DNA of 64,000 nucleotides from Cryptomeria japonica (lineage: Eukaryota > Streptophyta > Pinopsida > Cupressales > Cupressaceae). The translations under genes were made by a program, and so were the position numbers. Positions 23,001-32,859 of this stretch are shown piece by piece (position 1 is the first letter of the stretch; the number at the start of each line of letters is the position of its first letter). Under the pieces are notes generated by a model. The model searched no databases. It was not told the origin of the DNA and worked only from the letters and a program-made list of their open reading frames with translations. The stretch covers positions 189,282,169 through 189,346,168 of the forward strand of contig NC_081413.1 of assembly GCF_030272615.1 (NCBI RefSeq), written 5' to 3'.

Positions 23001-24753
23001 TGAAGTAATATTCCTTTAGAAATAATGAACCTCATATAATAACATAAATATATAATTATTATTAATATCTCATGTTTAAAAACACTTCTATAATATTATA
23101 TTAATTTTTAAAACTTTAAGATCATAATAATACAATTTTTTTTTTTCAAATATTCGTATAGATAGTTTATATAAAACTTTCATATATATAATGTATATAG
23201 AACCTTCATATATATATTTATATAGTTTATACAAAACCTTCATCTATCTATATATATATACTTTATACATTTTTATTGATGTGACATTATAAACTGTTTC
23301 AAATTTTTATTCAAAAAGAAAGGAAAGAGGAGTCCCCCTTTGTGCTGGTTTAGGTTTGGTATCGTAGCGTGGATGTAATTCCAAGAAAAAGTAATTGGGA
23401 GATTAGACTTTGAACTTCTAATAAAATAAAATTTGACGCGCAACTACAATCTTTACAGAAAGAAAGATGAAAAATCCAAATCCAAATCTTTCTTCGACAC
23501 CAGAACATTGAACTCGTTTTTCTCAGCAGTGCCTTTTGGTAGTTTTTTAATTCTTAGGTGGTGAGGGAACACGAAAAGTTAGCTCTCTTTTTTGACTGGA
23601 ATGTGAATAGTGGTTGTGGGGTACGGGCTAAACTTATCATTTCAATTTATGCTGCTAAGATGTGACTAGACAAATGTTGATGTATTCATAAAAACATATC
23701 CAAACATGTAAGAACACTGCATTAACATCTCAGATCTTCAAAACATACCAGACCTAAGATTGCATTAACATCTAAGATCATTAAAACCTGGAAGACATCA
23801 CAAAAAGATTTATTGAAAACGAAGAGGACACATTTTTATATACTCAATTTATTATGCCAAGATTTGTTTTCCTTGTGATACAGCAACCATTATCTCTACG
23901 TATTCCGTCTGAGTAATAGACATGCAATAAAATAGATTTTTGAGCTTTTATTAGATGTGCAATTGTAATCTTTATAGAAAGAGGGATGAAAAATCAAGAA
24001 CCTTAGGTAGTGTACAAGGGAAAAGACGTTACCTGTAGACGCAGAAAACCCAACGTACATGTACTCTTCTATAATACCGTCCAAATCCAAATCTTTCTTC
24101 GACACCAGGGCTTTCTGCGGCTTCGCCTCTCCAATTGCTGCAATACTTATGTCCAGCTGTTTAGAAGCGCCGTCATAGTCGATCCAGGCCCTTATATTAT
24201 GCCCGCTCTTCAGATTAATGGGCGTCAAACTGTTCCCTTCCCAATAACCAGCAGGTTCAGCCAACAACGATTTGACGCCGTTGAGATCGATTCCCACATG
24301 GTTGCCGTCCTTATTATCTACGCCAATGCTCTGACTTGTGTCGAATTCTACAGCGAAAAGATGGTTGTAGTCTTTACCATCGCTGGATATGTTGAGGAGG
24401 CCCAGGTACTGCGTGGCGAAAGCGCCTTTGAGAGCGGTGGTGGGCGTCATGACGAAGCAGAGCCCGTCGGCCCCGCCCGAGCGGGCATGTGGGACGATGG
24501 CGAATATGAAACTTGTGCTGAATGAGATTACAGAGCCATTTCTTTTCATGGGGACGGCCTTGTCCAAATAGGCACGGCCAATGACGCGCTCGGAGTGATT
24601 TGTGAGGCGGATTGCGTTGGATTGTATGGAGGCAGCCGCAACATATTTGATTGTGGTTGTGGTGTTGAAGTGGTTGAAGACGAAAGTTGTGTTCTGGTGA
24701 ACACCCTGAGCTGCCGTTAGAATGATTGAGAGGCAGAGAATCAGAATCTGCAT
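19224..24753 (-). CDS. L-type lectin receptor-like kinase, three exons
   Basis: This is a plasma-membrane receptor kinase: an extracellular legume-lectin domain, one transmembrane helix and a cytosolic Ser/Thr kinase. Exons on the minus strand are 24753-24033, 20679-20378 and 20072-19224, giving 623 residues (family usually 650-700). Start ATG 24753 gives a signal peptide (MQILILCLSIILTAAQG); the open frame upstream to 25005 is ignored because it would bury that signal. The lectin domain is about 20-240 (GADGLCF, VEFDT, GNHVGIDLNG, YMYVGFSASTG), the TM about 289-309 and the kinase from 342: GYGGFG, Lys371, Glu387, HRD at 464-466, DFG at 484-486, GTLGYIAPEL. All catalytic residues are present. 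Introns are GT-AG and phases fit exactly. The tail after the kinase is very short. Angiosperm L-type LecRLKs are mostly intronless, so a 3.35-kb first intron is notable. Expression is not shown by the sequence. Confidence 0.88.
20378..20679 (-). CDS. LecRLK exon 2: hinge, transmembrane and juxtamembrane
   Basis: 302 nt after the acceptor TTGCATCAACAG. It encodes SSPLVEDHYILAWSF (the usual end of the lectin region), the TM helix IIIICSTAISLGLILITFF and WKLQYWPHKFDYRELNFTTK, the typical link to the kinase. It ends ACA AAG before GTAACT. Confidence 0.87.
20680..24032 (-). other. LecRLK intron 1 (3353 bp)
   Basis: GT-AG intron, AT-rich. The stretch 20680 to about 23440 is homologous to 25707-29250 (a paralogous intron). 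Positions 23440-23510 repeat 23941-23990 plus a piece of lectin exon (ccaaatccaaatctttcttc), and 23704-23870 is related to 2272-2420, so the 5' third of the intron is itself rearranged. A long hairpin is at 21794-21914. Confidence 0.8.
21794..21914. repeat. Long imperfect hairpin (about 121 bp) in LecRLK intron 1
   Basis: Left arm words atatatttcttttggatta, attgtgtttaagaa and acatatg pair with right arm words catatgt, ttcttaaacacaat and taatctaaaagaaatatat. The loop is almost absent. The paralogous intron (27735-27850) keeps the same arms in more degraded form. A MITE-like foldback or a structured intronic RNA are both possible. Confidence 0.75.
24033..24753 (-). CDS. LecRLK exon 1: signal peptide and lectin domain
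   Basis: 721 nt. It ends TCT ACA G followed by GTAACG, splitting the Gly codon of the STG motif. It carries the whole beta-sandwich lectin domain, with DNKDGNHVGIDLN as the metal/sugar loop. Confidence 0.87.
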
Positions 24754-25375
24754 CTTCGCTATTGAATTAGATCTCTCTGAGTAGTGTTTCTTTTGAGTGG
24801 GCGGTTTGTGTTGTAATGGGGAGAAGAGTCCAGAAAAACGAGCATCCTTTTTAGAGGGGAAAGATAATTTTGAGTCCATGTGGCGATCTTGTCGTGGAGT
24901 GAGGTAGTCGAGGAGGACTAAAAATGTAAAGATTGAATAAGAAGTCAAAGAAGAAAACGTGGAGCGAGTTCCAACTCTAGTGACGCCGCAAGTTCCTAAG
25001 CCCATACATCGGATTTGGTCTATATTTGAATTTTACATGGAGCGCAACGACAAAATTGATGGAACCATTTTTGAGGTTGTGGGGGACATTGATGGAAGTA
25101 TAAAAAGTAATATTTTTTTAATGAGTTGCACACATTATCATCATCATCACTTGTTTATATAGAAAGAGGATAATATTACTTTGCAATATATTCATAGTAT
25201 AAAAGTCTTTATGAAACAAGGGACTAGTAAGATGCATGATACCAAGTAATATAGAGAGCACATTAAGGTTTTTTTTTCTATTTGTTTTGTTTTAGCATCT
25301 TTACAATTGGAGTTTGGTAGATTTTTGAGAATATATCGGTTTCTTATTGATTTCAAGTTTCCTTTGTTATAGTTG
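24754..25375 (-). promoter_or_regulatory. LecRLK 5' flank, copy B (promoter region)
   Basis: Upstream of the intact gene and conserved in copies A (5571-6165) and C (30151-30770). The most conserved block is around 24970-25010 (gagttccaactctagtgacg, ccgcaagtt, taagcccat). No clear TATA box stands out next to the start codon. At about 25376 the sequence changes abruptly into a paralogous exon 2. Confidence 0.6.
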
Positions 25376-25379
25376 ATTG

Positions 25380-25706
25380 TTGAGAATGAGTCTCGAGATG
25401 ATAGCTACTAAACATATTATAATAATGGGTATGAACTTTGTAGAATTGTGGAACTTGGGGATTTTGACATAAAAGGAATAAACTGTTTAAATCACACACA
25501 CTAAGCTTTGACTTCTAGAATTAAAAGTGTTAAACACTCAGAGTTGACTGACATTCTCTACGCTTAATATGTTGCTTAGTGTGTGTGGTTTAAGGTTGGC
25601 CTAAAAGGAAGGAAGATTGAAAATGTCTATATCTAGAGCATTGCCACTACCAGTTGTGAAGCTCCATGCTAGAATGTAATGGTCCTCAATTAGAGGGGAA
25701 CTACCT
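25380..25706 (-). pseudogene. LecRLK exon 2 duplicate, interrupted by a MITE
   Basis: It matches 20378-20679 (tgagaatgagtc, atattataataatgg, gaacttggggattttgacat, ccagttgtgaagctccatgc), including the acceptor AG before GTAG at 25706. The part coding for the juxtamembrane link to the kinase is absent, and a 123-bp element sits inside. It belongs to a copy (C) whose kinase exon and lectin exon are both gone. Confidence 0.87.
25479..25601. mobile_element. MITE, 123 bp, with 9-bp target-site duplication
   Basis: Inserted in the exon 2 duplicate. TAAAAGGAA occurs on both sides (25470-25478, 25602-25610) but once in the intact exon (20585 region). Near-perfect inverted arms read tttaaatcacacacactaag at the left and, as reverse complement, ttaaaccacacacactaagc at the right. 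A 9-bp duplication fits the Mutator superfamily; an 8-bp reading would fit hAT. Confidence 0.85.
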
Positions 25707-25962
25707 ATTGATGCAAGATAATTCAATATTCTCCCAAAAAGTTAGACAAGAATACTTAAAAAGGCTCATAAAATTTACATTCACTTTCACAAATCTTTTT
25801 CAAAACATAATTTGTACACCATTTTTTTCTAATTGAATGTGATATGATATTTTATTGGAATCTATAAACAATTACGTCAAAACCTCTTAAACATGCTATG
25901 TATTTTCATCTTGTAAGAAATATCAAAATTTTCTCTCTCTATAATATACATACTCTAACATT

Positions 25963-26546
25963 TTTTTTTATCGGTAACAAGTATTACAATTTCAGCTGCT
26001 CTACAACATTCCATTAACTTAAGAAAATATGGGGTCTCGCCCCTACAATATAGTCGCTTTTGACTGGAGCTATGAACCAGTGGGGTCTCATGCAGCATAT
26101 CGGTCCTTCATAACCATAATACTCCTTATATATCCCTTCTCCTTATCTCTCCACAATACTCCTTATATCTCTCGCTCCTTATCTCTCCATATCTCCTTCT
26201 CTCTCCACAAGACTCCTTATGCCTCCCTCCTTATCTCTCCAAACACCTTATATCTCCCTAACCAACTCCTCATCGCTCCACAACCAACTCCTTATCACTC
26301 CACAACAACTCCTTATCGCTCTTCCTCAACTCCTTATCACTCTGCATCAAAGACCTCCAAATCACACCGCTAGCCTACAGTTGGGCTAAGTCATGGCGCT
26401 TGACAACAATACCCATGAGTGCGTGTGGGGAGTACAACCTGTCACTCATCGTCCGCCACTAGCGCGAAGGTTTGCAAGAGACTCGAACCATTGACCTCCC
26501 CATTCCGGGGCTCATGACTTTACCGTCACACTGTGGGGTAAACCCC
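25963..26546 (-). mobile_element. tRNA-derived SINE, 584 bp, with 17-bp target-site duplication
   Basis: Minus-strand orientation. The 5' end is GGGGTTTACCCCACAGTGTG followed by acggtaaagtca (box A region) and GGTTCGAGTCTC (box B); the 3' end is CTTGTTACCGATAAAAAAAA. ATACATACTCTAACATT is repeated at 25946-25962 and 26547-26563. About 240 bp of its body (26100-26345) is a minisatellite of ctccttatctctccacaa, which makes it longer than the sister copy. The paralogous intron lacks it. Confidence 0.88.
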
Positions 26547-27113
26547 ATACATACTCTAACATTACTTCTTCTTTCTTTCAAACAAATAATTGCTACTTCT
26601 ACCAATTAGTTATGTTCATAAAATATTAGAAAATTTTAAAATTTAAACAATTAGAATTGACGAGTTGTAATGGAAAACTTTCTAACATCCTTCAACAATT
26701 TGACAAAAGCCATAGGTATGCATGGGTACAGATATAGGACCATGCACAAAGCATATAAAAAGTTTTAAGTTTTAACAAAAAATTTCAATGACAAAGTGTC
26801 ACGGAGTATGATCTATCACTAATGAATATACTTGGACCTTAGATAGATTTGTTGTGATGACATTATAAATCTTGAAAAATGAACACTTGCACATACAAAA
26901 TTACTATGAGATCATTTATTATATAGATTATAAAGCTACTTTATTATTTATAACAATTTGATTTATTTCAATTTATACTTTTTTGTTTGGAAAGGAACTT
27001 TTTTTACTTACATATTATACTAAATTTGTTCAATATAATGCTTATTTATAAAGAAAATATTTGAGTCAAATAATTTAGTATCTCTTTTTAATTTATTAAA
27101 TATCTTTTTATAT

Positions 27114-27451
27114 ATATTTTTTATCGGTACTGGACTGTTTTTAAGGTGTTGAACAATGCTTTTGACTAGACCTATGAATCAGTGAGGCCACATTTTTTAG
27201 GAACCTCATCTTTAGAGATGTTTGACAATTCCATACTTATATCTCCTTTGCCATCCTAATATTTCATGCGTGTAGGCATCTCCTTATCTCTCTGATGTTG
27301 CATGCAAGTGTATGACCTCCTCCTTCTATGCGTCCACCTTATATGATAGCCCACACTAGCATGGACCTTGTGTGAGCCAAGCGGGGATTTGAACCTTAGG
27401 TGCACCATTAACAATGCAACCACTTAACCATCACACTACAGGATGAACCCC
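27114..27451 (-). mobile_element. tRNA-derived SINE, 338 bp, with 17-bp target-site duplication
   Basis: Same family as 25963-26546: 5' end GGGGTTCATCCTGTAGTGTG, then atggttaagtgg (box A) and GGTTCAAATCCC (box B); 3' end GTACCGATAAAAAA. TAAATATCTTTTTATAT is repeated at 27097-27113 and 27452-27468. The empty site is present in the paralogous intron near 21545. Confidence 0.88.
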
Positions 27452-29250
27452 TAAATATCTTTTTATATTATCAAATATTAATTATGATGTTATTTTAATG
27501 AAAAACATAAATTTCATATATGAAAAATATATCCATGTAAAATTATTGGTTTCAAAAAGTTAAATAAATAAGAAGAATGTTTGAAATAGACAACAAAAAT
27601 AATTTAAAGTTAGTTCAATATTTTTTTATAATTCAATCATATCTAAATTATTTTATTATTATTTATATTTAATAAATATATAATTATATGACATTACATA
27701 TTTCAAATGAAATCTATTTTTAACTTATAATAATATATTTATTTTAATATGTTTCTTTTAGATTAATAGGTCTATATTGTGAACCTAAGAACCCCTTTAT
27801 CATAAACACAACATTTCCCTTTTAATCCCAAGGAAACATATAAAAATAAATAGATTAGGTTTTTCTTCATAGATGTTGTCTGAGTTATCTTTAAGTTTAA
27901 ATAAAATGACATTGTAAGGATGAAAACAGTATTCTTAGGTTTATTCTCTATTTATTTTGGACTCACTTTGATTGAATTTGCTTTGAGTATGATAAATTAA
28001 TGAACAATTTGTGTAGTTATGCGCAAGAGTTAGGATACACTCCACACTATATTAGATTTTGAGTCCCTATCCCACAATAGTTTGGACCTAACTTTTACAT
28101 ATGTTGTTTTCCACCTTAGTTGACAACTACGTGGCCAATTTGACTCCCAAACTTCCAAAATCTAATTTAAATATAGGCTCAAATCACTTTGAATTTGTTG
28201 TTTTCCACCAATTCAAAAACAAAATATTTTAAGTTATGGAGCTAGAATGTTGTATGAAAGAACAAGCCCTAACATATTTTAGAGATCTACCAACTAGAGC
28301 ACTTATCCATTAAAAAGTATATTAAAAAGCATCGAGAAGCATTGCGGCAACTTTGGAGATCATTAAGATATCATAAACATCTAAATTTCTACTTGGATGT
28401 TTTTCTAGTTTGTTTAAAATCATTAAATCATTAAATCAATTAAAAAATTTGGCCAAAGAAAAAGGAGAGTAGCAAGGTATGAGAATTCTTAAGCTATTAG
28501 ATTCTATTCAAAATGTTATAGTATATTTTTTCTTTTCATTTTTATTTCTCGTGTTTGATTTGTTTGTTCTCTAACCTAAAATATATAGATCAACTAGATT
28601 CATACGATATATATATATGTATCGTATAACATTTAAATGTCCAAGACCATGCATTGATGAATGTAAGCAAACCAAGGACATTATTAGAATTAAAAACTAT
28701 ACTCAAAGCAATGCAATTTGATAGCTTAACCACTTCCTCTCCTTTCCTTAGGAGAGGGATTAGAGTTCACCTACATGTGGGAAGATTTCTCGTGAACCCT
28801 TAAGGTGGGCATCTCCAAACTAAAATAATATGAACCTGAGAGTGATTATCCCTCTCCCACCAAAATAGAGGGTGCATGTTTCTTAGATTATACATGATGT
28901 GTTAGACGAATATGTGACATTAAATCCTCTTCAAGAAAGCCTTCTTCATGAACTAATCCTCTTCCTCAAGATGATCAACCTCCTCCTTTTGATATAATGA
29001 TTTATATATAATTATCTTTAATATTTCATATTTTGAAAGCACTTTTATAATATTATATTAATTTATAAAATTTAAAATCATAAACATGAAATCCATTTTT
29101 GTTACGAAACTTCCTATATATATTATTGATGTCACGGTATAAGCAGTTACAAGTTTTTATTCCAAAAAATAAAGGAAATAGGAGTCTCTCTTTGTGTTGG
29201 TTTAGCTTTGGTATTGTAGTGTGGATGTAATTTTGATTAGGAAAATCCAT

Positions 29251-30150
29251 GTTAAAAGATTCAAAGGCTTATTGTTTTTGGATTTACTTTTGTATGGATG
29301 GATGACAGTTCATGTAAATAGACTTATTTATGAAAAAATAACAAACAAATATTGAGATGAATTAAAAAATGGTGAGAAGATAATTTAGATTCAAGTTAGG
29401 AGGTTATTATTGATTTTATTTATCGCTTTAGTTTCTAAAAAGTGATAGATGTGGATTTTAATATTAAAATATTTTTTCAATTTAGATAATTTCTTTTTCT
29501 TTTTCAATGATAAAAATTTAAATGTGATTTCTAAAAGGTAATATTCTTAAATTTTTTAATTAAAAATTAATCTTCAAAATGATGTGGACTGCATAGAGTT
29601 AATATAGAACTACATATATGAGTTATAAGCATTATAGTAATCAGTTGCAACATAAAAGGCATTTCACTGAAAATATCATAAGAATCGAAACATGGTAATG
29701 CTACTATGTAATTCTTCTACATTTTGTGATCACTTCCACAAAGCAGATAAGAGATAACTAGGATGCACAATATTAAGTGATGTAGTCATGATTGGTAGGT
29801 CCACTTAAAGATTGTCCAACCATGCAACCAAATCCACAAACACACATAAACATACTAAAGTTTGTCTGAGAAGACTATAGTATGAGACCTTAGCCTTTAA
29901 TGATACATAAACACACTCAAGCTACAATATACAAGCTTATGAGCTCATATACATTACAATGGTTTGATTTTATGACCAAAACCTATTTTTAATTTTTTTT
30001 TTATTACTCTCCAAATATGATCTATCATGAATGATGCATCACTCCTTTTCTGATGATGATGAATAATGTTTATATTAGTGAGCTCAACATTTGGATCATC
30101 CACAAGATATTTTATACGGTATTATACAAGACATTGTTGAAAATCGCCCA
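29251..30150. other. Intergenic DNA where copy C's lectin exon should be
   Basis: No similarity to the lectin exon was found. AT-rich, no gene. At about 30145 the sequence enters the conserved LecRLK 5' flank (tccatatggcgatcttctcg). Confidence 0.55.
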
Positions 30151-30770
30151 GTCCATATGGCGATCTTCTCGTGGAGTGAGGACTAAAATCATAGCAGACA
30201 AGAAGTCAAGGAAGAAGAAGACGTGTACCAAGTTCCGACTATACTGGCGCCGCAAGTTCGTAAGCCCATGCCATCAGATTTGATGTATATTTGGTTTTTT
30301 ACAGTGGAACACAATTCTCCCCAAAATAATGTGCAACAACAAAATTGATGGAATTATTTCGAGGTTGTGGAGACATTGATATCAAGTATAAAAGAATTTT
30401 TTTTTTAAAAGTAAAAAAATTAATCTTTTGCAAAAATTACATATGACTTGCACACATCATCATCATTTGTTTATATAAAAAGTATTCTACATATAATATA
30501 ATAAGATTTAAAAGGGTGTAATATTATTTTGCACTCTATTCAAATTGTAAATGTTTCTATAGTATAAGAGATTAGTAAGATGCATGATATCAAGCAATAC
30601 TGAGAAAATATCACAATTTTTTTTCATTTGTTTTGTTTTAGGATTTTCATCTTTATAATTGGAGCTCGATCGATCTTTGGAAAGATATTGATGTCTCATT
30701 GATTTTTAGTCTTCTTTTCTATTGTTGATTGTTTATGTGGGGACCATCATCCATGTAAGTAATGTGTTGA
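30151..30770 (-). repeat. LecRLK 5' flank, copy C
   Basis: It aligns with copies A and B through ggcgatcttctcgtggagtg, aagaagtcaaggaagaag, gcgccgcaagttcgtaagcc, cacacatcatcatcatttg, gattagtaagatgcatgata and ccatgtaagtaatgtgttg. The match to copy A extends furthest, to about 30770. Confidence 0.85.
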
Positions 30771-32029
30771 TTAGTTAAGTATTTTTACATTAGTATAACT
30801 TCGTTTGTGGGGGTTCATGATTTATCCATTAGTATTGGGTATATCTTTGACATTGAAACCACTTAGTTTTGAATACTTTTAAGTTGAATATTTGTATGCA
30901 ATACCCTCATGTACTAGCTCAAATGATCTGTCATGTGCATATTTTTCCCATGTCATCTTGCTAAAGACTCTTATTGAAGTTAAATTAAGGTTTAATTATG
31001 TACATTTCCTAGATTTTTTCAAGGAAAGGCATTTGCAAGGATTTAATTGTTTCCTACAAGTTTAGATTCTTGACATACAAATGATTCTTAAGAATGCATG
31101 GTTTTCAATTAATCTTGTAGTAATTACAAACTAACAATTTTGGAGACTTTCTAGTTGAATATTTGCTTGCAATTCCTACTTTCCTAACACCTTAACTTGA
31201 CTTTCATGACACTAAATGCATTTGCAATGCTGTTACTTTAGTTTAAGTTACTACTTTGTCTCTACTTGCTAAACCCTTGTGCATTAGCTTAAATCTATTA
31301 TTACATGCCTCTTTTTCCATACTTGTTAACATGTTGACATTTCTTATTGCATTGCACTAGGTTTTAACTATTTGCTTGATGGTTTTATAGGTGAAGACAT
31401 TTGAAAGGGTGTTTGTATTCTCTAAAATTTAATATTCTTTAAATTCAAGTAATTCTTAGTGTATTGGGGTTTTCATGTAGTGTACTAACTACAAACTACT
31501 TGAAATCTTCACCTTTTTGTTCAATTGTGTAATTTTGAAAAGATTGATAACATGGACTTTTGCTAGGCTTGCCATGAGCCATACACCTCCACGTTAACAT
31601 ACTTAAAACTAACTATTTCAATATGTTTGCATATTTTGTAGGCAAAGGCATTTGCAAGGGTGTTTTGTTTCTAGATTATCGATATTGAATAGAACTTTAA
31701 GATTTTAGAGTTCTCGAGTAGGCTTGTAATAACCAAAAACTAGTACAAACATCCAAACTTTGGTGAGTGCATCAAATTAAAGATAAAAAAGTGGCCAAAA
31801 GTCATTTTTTCTATATGTAAACATTTTTTAACACACAAATGAAACATGATCTATACAAATCAAAAAACACACCTTTTTCCGTCATAAAAAGATAAAAACA
31901 CACACCATGGGTTTGGGTTTGTTAACCCACAACCTCAAAAATCTCTCAAGAACTTGAATTGTATTATTTTGAAAGTGCATTCTAGTTAATATAGTCATTT
32001 GAAAGCCTCCTCTTTACATTTCTCACAAT
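30771..32029. repeat. Decayed tandem repeat, about three units of 250-370 bp
   Basis: catttgcaaggatttaattg (31032), catttgaaagggtgtttgta (31401) and catttgcaagggtgttttgt (31651) are each followed by an ...attctt/actttaag... stretch and by a taattacaaacta / taaccaaaaacta word. Divergence is high. No gene recognised. Confidence 0.5.
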
Positions 32030-32110
32030 ATTGCATTGAATTAGGTTGTTGTAATCTTTGTCGTCGCTCGATAGGTTGAGGAGGCCCAGGTAGGTGGCGA
32101 AAGCAAAACA
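32030..32110 (-). pseudogene. LecRLK lectin-domain fragment
   Basis: The minus strand reads AFATYLGLLNLSSDDKDYNNL, matching AFATQYLGLLNISSDGKDYN in exon 1 (24370-24425). Sequence beyond 32110 is like the 3' flank at 18650 and the intron at 23570 rather than exon, so this is a short rearranged fragment. Confidence 0.85.
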
Positions 32111-32794
32111 AAGCTTCCTTTCTTGGCTGGACTTACATGGTGGTTGTGAGGTATGAATTGAATGTCTCTGAACTACTAACAAAGGGTTTTTCCTCAATCT
32201 TGGACTATATTTTCAGAAGAACAAACAATTGCGCTCTTCTTATTAAAACAGACACAAGGATGGTGTTAAGTTGTGGATAAAATGGAGGGTGGAAGTCATG
32301 ATAGACAAGCAAACCTCCTAACCAAAGAAGCAGAAATTTCCAAAAAAAATTGACTATATCTGATTTTTTGTGAATATGTTTCGTAGACAATTTTTTCCCC
32401 ACAAAAATGCCCCCTTTTTAAAAATCATTGACCATAATTTTCAACACTTTTTTGTATTTAATTCGTATTTAAAGTGCATTTGAAACCTTAATCAATCTCC
32501 TGCCAATTTGTGAAACCCTCAAAACTTGCAAAATGGTGAAATATTTAATGAATAGTGCGTTGTGTGATATTTTTAGGGCACAATGCAACTGGGAGTTTGT
32601 TGAGACATCCATAGAAGGCACAACTAGTTGCAAATTCGCGAGGAGTCAAAAAGTGGTGCGTTTGAGTCAGAGTTTTTTGTTGTTGTAACACTACTGCGAA
32701 TACATTCTATAACTTCATGCCATATAAATAGTATTGACATAAAATTCAACTAGTACATACAAATAGATGAATAAATTGTTAAATAAATTTTTTA

Positions 32795-32858
32795 ATGTGC
32801 ACATCACAAGGATCTTTCAATTTAAATTAACAAGATATTAAGCCTTAAATCATTAATT
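32795..32858. repeat. Flank duplication around the ORF1-only LINE
   Basis: atgtgcacatcacaaggatc-tttcaattt recurs at 34248-34310, and 34110-34230 recurs at about 34345-34460 (gttattacaagtgaatg, ttatgtctcctttatta, ttttgtctctacttc). The target DNA was tandemly duplicated, and one copy received the LINE. Confidence 0.7.
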
Positions 32859-32859
32859 T

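Larger units (their letters stand above)
25707..29250 (-). repeat. Paralogous LecRLK intron 1 (copy C)
   Basis: It aligns in order with 20680-23440 (for example 26600-26720 with 20920-21050, 27960-28080 with 22020-22140, 28740-28960 with 22790-23010, 29125-29230 with 23280-23375) at roughly 75-85 percent by eye. Extra blocks in this copy are the two SINEs described below. It shows that a whole LecRLK gene was duplicated in tandem. Confidence 0.85.

Noticed and set aside
24010-24525. 171-codon plus-strand frame
   Set aside because: Shadow of the lectin exon on the opposite strand.
24754-25005. N-terminal extension of the lectin exon to 25005
   Set aside because: It would place 84 residues ahead of a clear signal peptide; this stretch belongs to the conserved 5' flank.
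26029-26373. 114-codon Ser/Pro-rich frame
   Set aside because: Lies wholly in the SINE's internal minisatellite.
26450-26546. tRNA gene
   Set aside because: Box A and B are present, but the rest does not fold as a tRNA and it is the 5' end of a SINE with target duplications.
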